Positions 46,117 to 55,261 of a DNA stretch of 64,000 bases are shown here, in pieces; positions within the stretch are counted from its first letter, which is position 1; the number at the start of each line of letters is the position of its first letter. The notes beneath the pieces are model-generated. The model was not told where the DNA came from. It saw only the letters and a program-made list of their open reading frames with translations, and made no database searches. Source of the stretch: JANNSX01 sp041397825 (GTDB lineage Bacteria > Pseudomonadota > Alphaproteobacteria > Rhizobiales > Hyphomicrobiaceae). Where the stretch lies: positions 310,001 through 374,000 of the forward strand of contig JAWKVX010000004.1 of assembly GCA_041397825.1 (NCBI GenBank), written 5' to 3'. Made by a program: the position numbers and the translations under genes.

Positions 46117-46887
46117 TCAGCCTGCCTTGAAGGCGTCGCGGAAAGTTCTGACGACCTGGCGGCTGCCGTCGATCAGGAACTGGAAGTCCAGGCCATGCGT
46201 CATCAGGCTGAAGCCGAGCTCCCGATACCTGTCGATATAGCCCGGCGATGGAACGTCGATCGCCATGGCCAGACCATGCCGGTCGGCCGCCGCCCGGATC
46301 CGCTGGTAGATGGCGATGAGCTCGGGATGCAGCTTGCCGGGCTCGAGCCCCATCGACATGCAGAGATCGTAGGGGCCGACGAAGAGCGCGGCGATGCCGG
46401 GAAGCGCGGCGATCTCGTCGAGAGCGGCGACCGCCTCCTTCGTCTCGATCTGCAGGACCAGCGGGACGCTGCCGTTGGACTGCGCCATATAGGCAGGCTC
46501 GTCGAGGTAGTAGTTCGAGGCGCGCCAGGGGCCGGCGCCGCGGCGTCCGAGTGGAGGATACTTGGCGGCGTCGATGGCGGCTCTCGCCTCCGCCACCGAG
46601 TTCACCATCGGCACCATGACACCGGCGACGCCCGCGTCCAGCGCACCCTTGATGAGGTCAGTCGTGTTGCTGCGCACGCGATAGATCACGGGCATGGCAA
46701 AGCGATCGATCGCCGGCAGCACCGAAATCAGCGCATCCGGGGGAACCGGGCCGTGCTCGCCGTCGAGCAGAATGAAATCGGCTCCGGACTGGCCAAGCGC
46801 CTCGGCGACGATCGGATGCGGGATTTGCATCCACACGCCGATCAATTGATCGCGCGACGCGAGTTTGCGTGCGAACTCCGGGTGCAT
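46117..46887 (-). CDS. HpcH/HpaI aldolase family protein
   Basis: A 256-residue TIM-barrel, metal-dependent class II pyruvate aldolase resembling 4-hydroxy-2-oxoheptanedioate or 2-keto-3-deoxy-sugar-acid aldolases. It has GVWMQIPHPIVAEALG, FILLDGEHGP, the metal Glu in PLVLQIETKEAV and Asp in ALFVGPYDLCMSMGL. Substrate unknown. ATG 46887 has AGGAG upstream; the frame is open to 46917. It stands as a single gene. Confidence 0.9.
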   Translation of the reverse strand: MHPEFARKLASRDQLIGVWMQIPHPIVAEALGQSGADFILLDGEHGPVPPDALISVLPAIDRFAMPVIYRVRSNTTDLIKGALDAGVAGVMVPMVNSVAEARAAIDAAKYPPLGRRGAGPWRASNYYLDEPAYMAQSNGSVPLVLQIETKEAVAALDEIAALPGIAALFVGPYDLCMSMGLEPGKLHPELIAIYQRIRAAADRHGLAMAIDVPSPGYIDRYRELGFSLMTHGLDFQFLIDGSRQVVRTFRDAFKAG

Positions 46888-47072
46888 CTTGCTGCTCCTG
46901 CATGGGCGGGGGAACACGGCGGCATTGCGAGCCTACAGCGGCGGCGCCTTCTGATGCTAGGGGTGTCCTGCGCCAGAGTGCTTCCGAACAGGTGCACTGC
47001 GTCCTTTCGAAGAGCAGCAGTTCGAAACGCAGAGCAGGCGTCGGAGCCAGCAAGAACCGGAGCGCAGCCGCC

Positions 47073-47963
47073 CTAAGCGTCGAGGCGCTGGCCCAGCCGT
47101 CCGGCCAGATCCTGAATGAACTGCCACGCCACGCGGCCCGAGCGGGCGCCGCGCGTTACCGACCATTCGAGCGCCGCCTTCTCGATCTCGCGCGCCGGCA
47201 TCTTCAAGCCGAAATGGGCGGCATAGCCGGCGACCATGGCGAGGTAGTCGGTCTGGCTGCAATTGTGGAAGCCGAGCCAGAGGCCGAAGCGGTCCGACAG
47301 CGAGACCTTCTCCTCGACGGCCTCAGACGGATTGATCGCCGTCGAGCGCTCGTTCTCGATGATGTCGCGTGGCATCAGGTGGCGGCGGTTCGAGGTGGCG
47401 TAGAAGATCACATTGTGCGGCCGCCCTTCGATCCCGCCTTCGAGCACGGCCTTGAGGGACTTGTAAGAGGTGTCCTCGGCATCGAAGGAGAGGTCGTCGC
47501 AGAAAACGATGAAGCGGTGCAGGCTGCGCTTCAGATGCGAGAGGCAAACCGGCAGGGTGCCGATATCCTCGCGGTGGATCTCGACGAGCTTGAGATCGAG
47601 GCTGGGCGCAAGCCGCCCGCGCCGGGCCTTCATACCGTCGCGGACCTCGGCGTGGACGGCCTTGACGAGGGAGCTCTTGCCCATGCCGCGGGCGCCCCAG
47701 AGGAGGGCGTTGTTGGCCGGCATGCCGTTGGCGAACCGTTCGGTGTTGGCGAGCAGGATGTCCCGAGTCTGCTGGATGCCCTGCAGAAGACGCAATGGCA
47801 CGCGATTGATCCGCTCGACGGCCAAGAAGGTCTCCGGCTGGCTTTGCCAGACGAAGGCCTCGGCCGAATCGAACGCCGGGGGCTTGGTTTTCGGCGGAGC
47901 GATCCGCTCGAGCGCCTCGGCGATGGTTTCCAATTGATCGATCAAGGCCTTGTCATGGGCCAT
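47073..47963 (-). CDS. DUF815 AAA+ ATPase
   Basis: A 296-residue cytosolic P-loop ATPase of the DUF815 family. Walker A is LLWGARGMGKSSLVKAV, Walker B appears as FIVFCDDLSFDAED, and sensor-type Asn/Arg lie in VIFYATSNRRHLMPRD. Partners and substrate are unknown. ATG 47963 begins MAHDKALIDQLETIAEALER; upstream open frame ignored. It is divergent from yajC, which is its common place in alphaproteobacteria. Confidence 0.9.
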   Translation of the reverse strand: MAHDKALIDQLETIAEALERIAPPKTKPPAFDSAEAFVWQSQPETFLAVERINRVPLRLLQGIQQTRDILLANTERFANGMPANNALLWGARGMGKSSLVKAVHAEVRDGMKARRGRLAPSLDLKLVEIHREDIGTLPVCLSHLKRSLHRFIVFCDDLSFDAEDTSYKSLKAVLEGGIEGRPHNVIFYATSNRRHLMPRDIIENERSTAINPSEAVEEKVSLSDRFGLWLGFHNCSQTDYLAMVAGYAAHFGLKMPAREIEKAALEWSVTRGARSGRVAWQFIQDLAGRLGQRLDA

Positions 47964-48193
47964 CGGGCAGGGCTCCGGCTCGTTCGGCCGATCCGGCCGA
48001 CTTAGGACAGCGTGCGAACTTGAACGAAGGGCCCGTTCTATAGCGGATGGCCCCGCCGCCGTCACGAGGCTCCGATCCCGGGGCCTCCGGGCCGCGGTTG
48101 CAATGCCGGAAGACGCGATTATAGTCCGCCGGACTTCTCGAGGCGGCGCCACGCCCGGTGCTTCCGCCTGTTTTATTGCGCGAAAGGCGTTCC

Positions 48194-48529
48194 ATGTTCA
48201 TCTCGCCTGCCTATGCCCAGTCGACGGGTGGCGTCGGATCCGGCTTCGATCTGACCATGCTGCTGCCCTTGGTCGCCATGTTCGCGATCATGTATTTTCT
48301 CATCATCCGCCCGCAGCAGACACGCATGAGGCAGCACAAGGAGATGATCGCCAATGTCCGGCGCGGCGACACGGTCGTGACCTCGGGAGGCCTCATCGGC
48401 AAGGTGACGCGGGTCGTCGACGACAACGAGGTCCAGGTCGAGCTTGCCGACAATGTGCGCGTGCGCGTGGTGAAGGGGATGCTGTCCGAGGTCCGCGTCA
48501 AGGGCGAGCCGGCGAAGGACGAGAAGTAG
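48194..48529 (+). CDS. yajC: preprotein translocase subunit YajC
   Basis: YajC is a small inner-membrane partner of SecDF. The 111-residue protein has one helix (about 21-40, MLLPLVAMFAIMYFLIIRPQ) and the conserved RPQQTRMRQHKEM, RRGDTVVTSGGLIGKV and the basic-acid end. ATG 48194 follows homology. A 56-bp gap separates it from secD, so yajC-secD-secF are likely co-transcribed. Confidence 0.95.
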   Translation: MFISPAYAQSTGGVGSGFDLTMLLPLVAMFAIMYFLIIRPQQTRMRQHKEMIANVRRGDTVVTSGGLIGKVTRVVDDNEVQVELADNVRVRVVKGMLSEVRVKGEPAKDEK

Positions 48530-48585
48530 GACTTCGGGCACTCCGCTGACCTGACCGATCCGCAACCAAGGCCTCGAGCGAGATC

Positions 48586-50232
48586 ATGCTGCACTTCTCC
48601 CGCTGGAAGATCCTTTCGATCGTCGCCGCTTGCGTGCTGGCTTTCGTCTACGCCCTGCCGAACATGCTGCCGGCCGGCACGCTCGACCGCTTACCGAGCT
48701 GGTGGCCGAAGCAGACGCTCGCGCTGGGCCTCGACCTGAAGGGCGGCTCCTACCTCTTGCTGGAGGCGAATGTCGACCAGCTGAAGAAAGAGTGGTTCGA
48801 CCAGATCGAGGACGACATCCGCTCGCGGCTGCGCAAGGCCCGTATCCAGTATACCGGTCTCGGCGCCAGTGGAGGCTCGGTCAGGGTCCGTATCACGAAG
48901 CCGGAGGACTATGAGAAAGCCAGGACCGAGCTGGCGAGCATGGCACAACCGGTGCAGGACTCGCAGATTTTCAGCATCACGGGTGGCGCCGGCAACGATC
49001 TCGACATCGTCAACGCCGGCGACGGAACAGTCACCTTCACCCCGACGGAGCCGGCGCTCCGGGCGCGCGTCAGCAACGGCATGGCGTCGCTCATCAGCGT
49101 GCTCGGCCAGCGAATCAATGCCCTTGGCACGACGGAGCCGACCATCATCCGCCAGGGGGCCGACCGCATCGTCGTGCAGGTCCCGGGCCTCGACAATCCC
49201 GAGCGCCTCAAGGAGCTGATCGGCAAGACGGCCAAACTCTCCTTCCACGAGGTCGACCTGTCGAAGTCGGTGGCCGATGCCGAGGCGACGGGCGTGCCGC
49301 CGGGCTCGAAAATCTACGATATGGAGCGCGACGACAAGAATCCCGACCTGCCCAAGGAGAAGATCCTGATCAAGGTCGCGAGCGTGGTCAGCGGCGAGGA
49401 TCTGGTCGATGCCCAGCCGAGCTTCGACGGCCAGACGAGCGAGCCCGTTGTTTCCTTCCGCTTCAATACCTCCGGCGCACGGCGGTTCGGCAAGTACACC
49501 CAGGAGAACGTCAATCGGCCCTTCGCCATCCTGCTCGACAATCTCGTCGTCTCGGCGCCGGTGATCCGCGAGCCGATCCTCGGCGGTTCGGGTCAGATCA
49601 GCGGCAATTTCTCGGTCCAGGAGGCGAACGATCTCGCCATCCAGCTTCGCTCCGGCGCGCTGCCGATCTCGCTCAACATCGTCGAGGAGCGATCCGTCGG
49701 ACCAAGCCTCGGACAGGATTCGATCAACTCGGGCCTGATCGCCGGCGTGGTCGGTGCCGGCGCGACCGTGCTGATGACGCTCCTCGTCTATGGGCTGTTC
49801 GGCGCCTTCGCCGTCGTCGGGCTCGTGCTGAACGGCCTGATGCTGGTCGCCATCATGTCGGGTCTCCATGCGACGCTGACGTTGCCCGGCATCGCGGGCA
49901 TCGTGCTCACGATCGGCATGGCGGTCGATGCCAACGTGCTGATCTACGAGCGCATGCGCGAAGAGCTACGCTCGGGCAAGACCGCGATCGCGGCCATCGA
50001 GTCCGGCTTCAATCGTGCCATCGTCACCATCGCCGACAGCCAGCTGACGACGCTCGCCGCCGGACTCGTGATGTTCTGGCTCGGCTCGGGACCGATCCGT
50101 GGTTTCGCCGTCACCTTGTCGATCGGCGTCGCCACCTCTGTCTTCACGGCCGTGACCGTGACACGCCTCATCATTTCCTTGTGGCTGCGCCGGGCTCGCG
50201 CCAAGTCGCGCCAAATTGAAGTTCCGATCTAG
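48586..50232 (+). CDS. secD: protein translocase subunit SecD
   Basis: SecD uses the proton-motive force to help SecYEG export proteins. The 548-residue protein has TM1 (ILSIVAACVLAFVYALPN), LALGLDLKGGSYLLLEANVD, a periplasmic P1 head, and five C-terminal helices with the family motifs IVLTIGMAVDANVLIYERM and GPIRGFAVTLSIGV. It is separated from secF by 179 bp that hold two palindromic elements. Confidence 0.97.
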   Translation: MLHFSRWKILSIVAACVLAFVYALPNMLPAGTLDRLPSWWPKQTLALGLDLKGGSYLLLEANVDQLKKEWFDQIEDDIRSRLRKARIQYTGLGASGGSVRVRITKPEDYEKARTELASMAQPVQDSQIFSITGGAGNDLDIVNAGDGTVTFTPTEPALRARVSNGMASLISVLGQRINALGTTEPTIIRQGADRIVVQVPGLDNPERLKELIGKTAKLSFHEVDLSKSVADAEATGVPPGSKIYDMERDDKNPDLPKEKILIKVASVVSGEDLVDAQPSFDGQTSEPVVSFRFNTSGARRFGKYTQENVNRPFAILLDNLVVSAPVIREPILGGSGQISGNFSVQEANDLAIQLRSGALPISLNIVEERSVGPSLGQDSINSGLIAGVVGAGATVLMTLLVYGLFGAFAVVGLVLNGLMLVAIMSGLHATLTLPGIAGIVLTIGMAVDANVLIYERMREELRSGKTAIAAIESGFNRAIVTIADSQLTTLAAGLVMFWLGSGPIRGFAVTLSIGVATSVFTAVTVTRLIISLWLRRARAKSRQIEVPI

Positions 50233-50302
50233 TGTCCCGAACCCGACGTTCCTCAGATCAACCTGCGGGCGCCGGGCGAACTTCAGGTTCGACAAGGACA
50301 CG
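50231..50302. repeat. palindromic element 1 in the secD-secF spacer
   Basis: GTGTCC-CGAACC (50232-50243) pairs with GGTTCG-acaa-GGACAC (50286-50301), leaving a GC-rich centre. It begins within the secD stop codon. The second element 18 bp on shares the GTGT-start and the GCGAACTTC core, so both belong to one repeat family. Confidence 0.6.
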
Positions 50303-50319
50303 AGACAAGCTAAAAGCTA

Positions 50320-50394
50320 AGTGTGGCGCGATGTTCAGAAGTTCGCTACCGGAGCAAGCCCGGATGATCGAGCGAACTTCTGAACCGCCACACT
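50320..50394. repeat. palindromic element 2 in the secD-secF spacer
   Basis: AGTGTGGCG (50320-50328) and TTCAGAAGTTCGCT (50334-50347) pair with AGCGAACTTCTGAA (50371-50384) and CGCCACACT (50386-50394). The stem is 23 bp with one small internal loop. It ends 17 bases before the secF start. This is a REP/MITE-like dispersed element. Confidence 0.75.
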
Positions 50395-50411
50395 AGAGAG
50401 GAGACGGCCTC

Positions 50412-51362
50412 GTGGTCTGGAAGGGTTGGGACTTTTTCCCGCACGGTACGCGCATCGACTTCATGCGCTACAAGGGCCTCTGTCTGATCGCCTCGTTGAT
50501 CGCCATGGTGATCTCGCTCGGCCTCTTCGTCGTGCCGGGGCTCAACTACGGCATTGATTTCAAGGGCGGCACGCTGGTCGAGATCGGCTCCCGGTCGGGA
50601 CCCGCCGACATCGGCGGCATCCGCGCCAAGCTCAACAGCCTCGGCCTCGGCGACGTCCAGGTGCAGGAGTTCGGCACGCCAGAGGATGTCCTGATCCGGG
50701 TCGAGGGGCAGGCGGGCGGCGAGAAGGCCGACCAGGCGGTCGTCGACAAGATCAAGGGCGCCTTGGGGGACAGTGTCGACTACCGGCGCACCGAGGTGGT
50801 CGGCCCGGCCGTCTCGAGTGAGCTCAGAACCACCGGCATCATCGCCGTGCTCGTCTCCATTCTGGTCATCTGCGCCTATGTCTGGTTCCGCTTCGAGTGG
50901 CAGTTCGCGGCCGGCGTCGTGCTGGCGTTGTTTCATGACGTGCTGACGACCGTCGGAGTCTTCGCAATCACGCAGATCGAGTTTGATCTGTCGGTCGTCG
51001 CCGCGCTGCTGACGATCGTCGGCTATTCGGTCAACGATTCCGTCGTCGTATCCGATCGGATTCGCGAGAACTTGCGCAAGTACAAGAAGATGCCGATGAC
51101 CGAATTGCTCAATCTGTCGGTCAACGAGACGCTGTCGCGCACCATTCTGACCAGCAGCTTCACGGCCATCGTGCTGATCGCCCTGATCTTCCTCGGCGGC
51201 GCCGTCATCCGGCCGTTCGCCTTCGCGATCCTGTTCGGCATCGCCGTCGGTACCTACTCGTCGATCTTCGTCGCCGCGCCCCTGCTCGACTACCTGCATG
51301 TGAAGCGCGACTGGTCACAAAGTGGGGCCGGCAAGAGGGAGCGGGCGAAGCCCGCCGTTTGA
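50412..51362 (+). CDS. secF: protein translocase subunit SecF
   Basis: SecF is the partner of SecD. The 316-residue protein has LRYKGLCLIASLIAMVIS-like TM1 after the amphipathic start FFPHGTRIDFMRYKG, GLNYGIDFKGGTLVEIGSR, then helices with TIVGYSVNDSVVVSDRIREN and RTILTSSFTAIVLIALIFLG. The GTG at 50412 has GAGGAG about 8 bases upstream, in sequence just past palindrome 2, so the hairpin sits next to the ribosome site and could influence translation. Confidence 0.96.
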   Translation: MVWKGWDFFPHGTRIDFMRYKGLCLIASLIAMVISLGLFVVPGLNYGIDFKGGTLVEIGSRSGPADIGGIRAKLNSLGLGDVQVQEFGTPEDVLIRVEGQAGGEKADQAVVDKIKGALGDSVDYRRTEVVGPAVSSELRTTGIIAVLVSILVICAYVWFRFEWQFAAGVVLALFHDVLTTVGVFAITQIEFDLSVVAALLTIVGYSVNDSVVVSDRIRENLRKYKKMPMTELLNLSVNETLSRTILTSSFTAIVLIALIFLGGAVIRPFAFAILFGIAVGTYSSIFVAAPLLDYLHVKRDWSQSGAGKRERAKPAV

Positions 51363-51385
51363 CGGTCAGCCGAAAGGCGCTCGGT

Positions 51386-51778
51386 ATGTCGGAGAAAGCG
51401 GCACCGCGCTACGACGGCTTCTATCCCGGTCGGGCGCCGATCGATTCCTACGGGAATGGCGGCTTTCGCTTCGCCGGCATGAGCCATCGCGGCTCGCTGT
51501 TGCTGCTGCCGGGCGGCATCAAGGCCTGGCCGGTGACGCGGCCCGACGAGGTCGGGTTCGAGACCCTGGCGCCCCTCATCGCGGAAAAGGCCGAAATCGA
51601 GATCTTTCTCTACGGCAGCGGGGCGACACAGGTATTTCCTCCCAAAGCCCTGAAGGAAGGGCTTGCCGAGCGAGGACTGTTCATCGAGACGATGACGACG
51701 GGTGCGGCCTGCCGCACCTACAACCTGCTTCTGGGCGAAGGCCGGGCGGTCGCCGCCGCACTGCTTCGCATCGATTGA
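51386..51778 (+). CDS. Mth938-like / NDUFAF3 family protein (DUF498)
   Basis: A 130-residue soluble protein of the Mth938 fold, homologous to human NDUFAF3, a complex I assembly factor. Segments IDSYGNGGFRFAGMSHRGSL, LYGSGATQVFPPKAL and TGAACRTYNLLLGEGRAVAA are conserved. ATG 51386 is chosen, with AAGG upstream; a TTG at 51359 overlaps secF. It is followed by two genes in the same direction, the second of which is NDUFAF6-like. Confidence 0.85.
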   Translation: MSEKAAPRYDGFYPGRAPIDSYGNGGFRFAGMSHRGSLLLLPGGIKAWPVTRPDEVGFETLAPLIAEKAEIEIFLYGSGATQVFPPKALKEGLAERGLFIETMTTGAACRTYNLLLGEGRAVAAALLRID

Positions 51779-51788
51779 GGAGAGCACC

Positions 51789-52385
51789 ATGGACGGGTTC
51801 ACGACGACACCGGCACGTGCCTTCTGGACCGGGCTCGCCCTGGTGCTCGTGGTTGCCCTGATCTGGCTTGCCGCCTGGGGCGATGAGTACCGCAACGTCT
51901 ATCTGCCGGGCATCGGTCACGTGCTGCTTCGGATCGCGCATGTGCTGGCGGCCATGATCTGGGTCGGCCTCATCTGGTACGTGAATTTCGTGCAGCTTGT
52001 CGCCGTCGAGGCAATGGACGAGGTCGGCCGGACGGCGGTCCACAAGGAGGTGGCGCCCCGCGTCGCCTTCTGGTTCCGCCACATGGCGACGCTGACCGTT
52101 CTGACCGGTATCGGGCTCATTTTCTCCACCGAGCACATGACGCTGGGCGGCATCGCCGCGCCGAAGGGCGCGCTGCTGCTCGTCTCGGCGCTGCTCGGCA
52201 TCGTCATGCTCGGCTTCGTGCATGCGGTGATCTGGCCTGGCATGCAGGTGATCCTCGGGCTTCGGGCCGGCGACGCGGCGGCGAAGCAGGCCGCGCGCCG
52301 ACGCGTCAAGCGGTTCGCCCGCCTCAATCTCATCCTCGCCATCCCGACGACGGCGGCCATGGTCGGCGCAGCGCATCTCTATTGA
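51789..52385 (+). CDS. urate hydroxylase PuuD-like membrane protein (N-terminal domain only)
   Basis: A 198-residue protein with four membrane helices and conserved histidines and tryptophans: HVLLRIAHVLAAMIWVGLIW, FWFRHMATLTVLTGIGLIF and FVHAVIWPGMQVIL. It resembles the membrane (urate oxidase N-terminal/DUF989-like) part of PuuD without the cytochrome c domain. It may bind heme through the His residues. Function in this locus is unknown. GGAG precedes ATG 51789 by 8 bases. Confidence 0.7.
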   Translation: MDGFTTTPARAFWTGLALVLVVALIWLAAWGDEYRNVYLPGIGHVLLRIAHVLAAMIWVGLIWYVNFVQLVAVEAMDEVGRTAVHKEVAPRVAFWFRHMATLTVLTGIGLIFSTEHMTLGGIAAPKGALLLVSALLGIVMLGFVHAVIWPGMQVILGLRAGDAAAKQAARRRVKRFARLNLILAIPTTAAMVGAAHLY

Positions 52386-52389
52386 GGCC

Positions 52390-53208
52390 ATGACCACTGA
52401 GGATGAGATCGTCGCGCTGGCACGGCGCCACGAGCCCGATCGGTACCTGGCGGCGCTCGCCGCGCCGGCCGCCGTACGCGGTGATCTGATCACCCTGGCC
52501 GCCTTCGCCGCCGAGGTCCGCCGCATTCCGCGCCGGGTCAGCGACCCCCTGGTCGGCGAGATCCGACTCACCTGGTGGCGCGAGGCGATCGAGGCCATGG
52601 AACGTGATGCGGGCGCCGTCGCGCATCCGATCGCCGGCCGGCTCGCGCCCGCCGTCCGCTCCGGACATTTTCCGGCGCCTCGCCTCACGGGATTGATCGA
52701 CGCGATGTCCTTCGATCTCTCCCCGGCGGCCTTCGCCGACGAGGCGGCGCGCGAGGTCTATCTCAGCAAGACCGACGGAGCGCTGTTTCGTCTGGCGCTG
52801 GTCCGACTCGGCGTGGCTGAGCCCCCGGAGGGACTGATCCGCCGTTCGGCGACGGCCTACGGGCTGGCCCGCGCCATCCTGGCGCTCGGAGGCGGTGCGC
52901 CACTGGTGACCGAGGCCGATCTCCAAGCCGCCGGCGTGACGATCCATCAGCTGGCCGGCGAGGGCGCGCAGGCACGCCGCCGCATCGTCGCCGACCGTCT
53001 GGGTGAGGCCTGTCGGCTGGCCATGACGGATGCGGCGGCCGAGCTCAGGGCGCTCCCCGAGCCCGATCGGATCGCCATGCTGCCGCTCGCCATGGTTGCG
53101 CCCTATCGCCTTTGGGGTCTGACGGGAGCCGGGCTGCCGGCCTGGGCCCCGCTCACCCGGGTCTGGCGCCTCTGGCGGGCGGCCCGGTCGGGCAAGATTG
53201 GGGATTAG
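52390..53208 (+). CDS. squalene/phytoene synthase-family protein (NDUFAF6-like)
   Basis: A 272-residue protein with the trans-isoprenyl synthase fold. PLVGEIRLTWWREAIEAMER and DAMSFDLSPAAF resemble the two motif regions, but the aspartate-rich catalytic motifs of true phytoene synthases are not complete. This matches NDUFAF6 (C8orf38), a complex I assembly factor. The neighbour at 51386 is the NDUFAF3 homologue. Start 4 bp after the PuuD-like stop. Confidence 0.8.
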   Translation: MTTEDEIVALARRHEPDRYLAALAAPAAVRGDLITLAAFAAEVRRIPRRVSDPLVGEIRLTWWREAIEAMERDAGAVAHPIAGRLAPAVRSGHFPAPRLTGLIDAMSFDLSPAAFADEAAREVYLSKTDGALFRLALVRLGVAEPPEGLIRRSATAYGLARAILALGGGAPLVTEADLQAAGVTIHQLAGEGAQARRRIVADRLGEACRLAMTDAAAELRALPEPDRIAMLPLAMVAPYRLWGLTGAGLPAWAPLTRVWRLWRAARSGKIGD

Positions 53209-53278
53209 TCCGCTCCTGTCGCAATCGGATCACGATTCCCCTCTAGCCATGCCCGGCCGTACATGGGACATCGCCCCG

Positions 53279-55150
53279 ATGACTCCACCTCGCCTCCTGC
53301 TGCTTGTCGCAGCCCTCGTCTCCACCCTGTCCTCGGCAGGGGCCACCGAGATCGACTGGCGTCTCGAAAATCCGTTCCGCCTGTTCGCCGACGCCCGGCT
53401 GACCGAGCGGCATCGCCAGCTTTTTGCCAAGCTCAGCGACGCCGAGCGCCTGCAGCCGGTGCTCTCGATCGAGCGCCGGCTGGCGAGCCAGGACGGGCGC
53501 GGCTGGGCCCGCTCCGCCTTCACCAAGACCTGCTGGAGCGGCAAGGCCAACAGCTACTCCGGCTGTGGGAGTGCCGGCGACTACATCTTTCCGAAGAGCC
53601 ATCGCGTCATCGTCGAGACGCGGGACGTCGAGGTGCTGGCGCGGCGCTGCAGCTGGCTGATGACGCCGGCCGGCGCCCGGCGCAATCAGAAGCCGGTCAA
53701 GATCGTCGCCCCTTGCCACGAGCCGCAGACCTTCGACATTCCTTATCCGGGCGGCGCCGAGGTGGCGCTCTTCGTCGACGGCCAGATGGCCGGCAGGACC
53801 ACAATCCGCGTCAAGGACATCTTCATCGTCGGCCTCGGCGACAGCTTCGCCTCCGGCGAGGGCAACCCGGATGTCGCCACCGCCTTCACCGACAACCGCG
53901 ACGTCAGCTATGGCGAGAGCCCCGACGGCATGGCGCTGGACGGCTATCCGACACGGCCCGGCACGTGGGACAAGATCGGCGACTCGAGCTTTCTCGACAA
54001 TGGCGCACAGTGGTGGAATGCGCCCTGCCACCGCTCGCTCTACAGCTATCAGCTCAGGGCGGCGCTCGAGCTCGCCATCGAGCAGCCGCAACGCGCCATC
54101 ACCTTCGTCAGCTTTGCCTGCGCCGGCGCCGAGATCACGACCGGCCTGATGCTGCAGTACAAGGGTACGGAATGGGCGCCGCATCCGCCCGACCGGCCCC
54201 AGGTCTCGGCCGTAGCGCGCACGCAATGCGGCGGTCAAACGGCCGAGGAGAAGAAGTATCAGTTCACCTACTCGCTCAACGGCAAGGTGCCGGCCTTGAA
54301 CGACATCTTCGTGATCACCTGCGATCGCGAGAAGGCGCGCAAGATCGATCTGGTGATGCTGTCGATCGGCGGCAACGATGTCGGCTTCGCCCGTCTCGTC
54401 GCCAACGCCATGCTGGACGATCAGGGCGTGCTCCGGGATCTGGGCGGCTGGATGGGGCGTGTCTTCGACGCCAAGCAGGCTGAGGCAGCGATGCCGGAGC
54501 TCAGCTTTCGCTACAAGGCGCTGGCGCGCGCGCTCCGAGCCAATCTGCACATCCCCGATCGGGAGATGGATCGCGTACTACTGACCGCCTATCCGGTGAT
54601 GTCGGTGCTGGAGGACGGCCGGAATGTCTGTCCGAACGGACGCGAGGGCATGACGGTCTTTCCGGAGTTCAACTTGAGCCGCGCGCGTTCGGCCGATGGC
54701 GAGAAGGCGGCACTGAAGCTCTATAAGGCGATGAAGCAGGCCGCCGCCGACAACCGGTGGAGCTTCGTCGACGCCCATCGTCGGGCCTTCGCCGGCCATG
54801 GCGTCTGCATCGGCGCGAGCTTCGAGGGGAGCGATCCGGCCGACGACCTGCGCTTTCCCCGGCGGGTCGCCGGTGCCTGGGTGCCGTTTCCGCCGAGCCA
54901 ATACGAGCCTTACGCGCCGCGGCGGCGCTGGTTTCGCACGCCGAACGACGCCTATCTGACCGGCCACTACCATATCGGCACCGCGGTCGCGAAACGGGTT
55001 CTGCGGCTCGCCAGCGTCTCCTGGTTCCAGCTCGTGCTGGCGGCGACATATTCCGGCGCCTTCCATCCGACTGCCGAGGGCCAGGCGGTCATCGCCGATG
55101 CCGTGGCCGCCAGGGCGCGCGAGGTGCTTGCAAAGTACGGCAGCGATTAG
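53279..55150 (+). CDS. secreted SGNH/GDSL hydrolase
   Basis: A 623-residue exported esterase-like protein. The signal peptide is MTPPRLLLLVAALVSTLSSA (cut near GA-TEI). Block I, IVGLGDSFASGEGNPDVA, has the nucleophile Ser; block III is LSIGGNDVGFARL; and block V, SGAFHPTAEGQAVIAD, has the His. A long N-terminal region (residues 25-185) with paired cysteines precedes the catalytic domain. Substrate unknown; acyl groups on surface polysaccharide or lipids are possible. An in-frame ATG at 53249 gives an alternative start; neither has a strong ribosome site. Confidence 0.85.
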   Translation: MTPPRLLLLVAALVSTLSSAGATEIDWRLENPFRLFADARLTERHRQLFAKLSDAERLQPVLSIERRLASQDGRGWARSAFTKTCWSGKANSYSGCGSAGDYIFPKSHRVIVETRDVEVLARRCSWLMTPAGARRNQKPVKIVAPCHEPQTFDIPYPGGAEVALFVDGQMAGRTTIRVKDIFIVGLGDSFASGEGNPDVATAFTDNRDVSYGESPDGMALDGYPTRPGTWDKIGDSSFLDNGAQWWNAPCHRSLYSYQLRAALELAIEQPQRAITFVSFACAGAEITTGLMLQYKGTEWAPHPPDRPQVSAVARTQCGGQTAEEKKYQFTYSLNGKVPALNDIFVITCDREKARKIDLVMLSIGGNDVGFARLVANAMLDDQGVLRDLGGWMGRVFDAKQAEAAMPELSFRYKALARALRANLHIPDREMDRVLLTAYPVMSVLEDGRNVCPNGREGMTVFPEFNLSRARSADGEKAALKLYKAMKQAAADNRWSFVDAHRRAFAGHGVCIGASFEGSDPADDLRFPRRVAGAWVPFPPSQYEPYAPRRRWFRTPNDAYLTGHYHIGTAVAKRVLRLASVSWFQLVLAATYSGAFHPTAEGQAVIADAVAARAREVLAKYGSD

Positions 55151-55261
55151 CCAGGTTTTCCGCCGTTGCATGGCGATCGAAGCCCATCTGAGGCATAATC
55201 AGATTTTGGCGGCATTTGCTCGGGGCTCAGCCCCACGGGACGCCCGGATGCGGAGGCTTCA

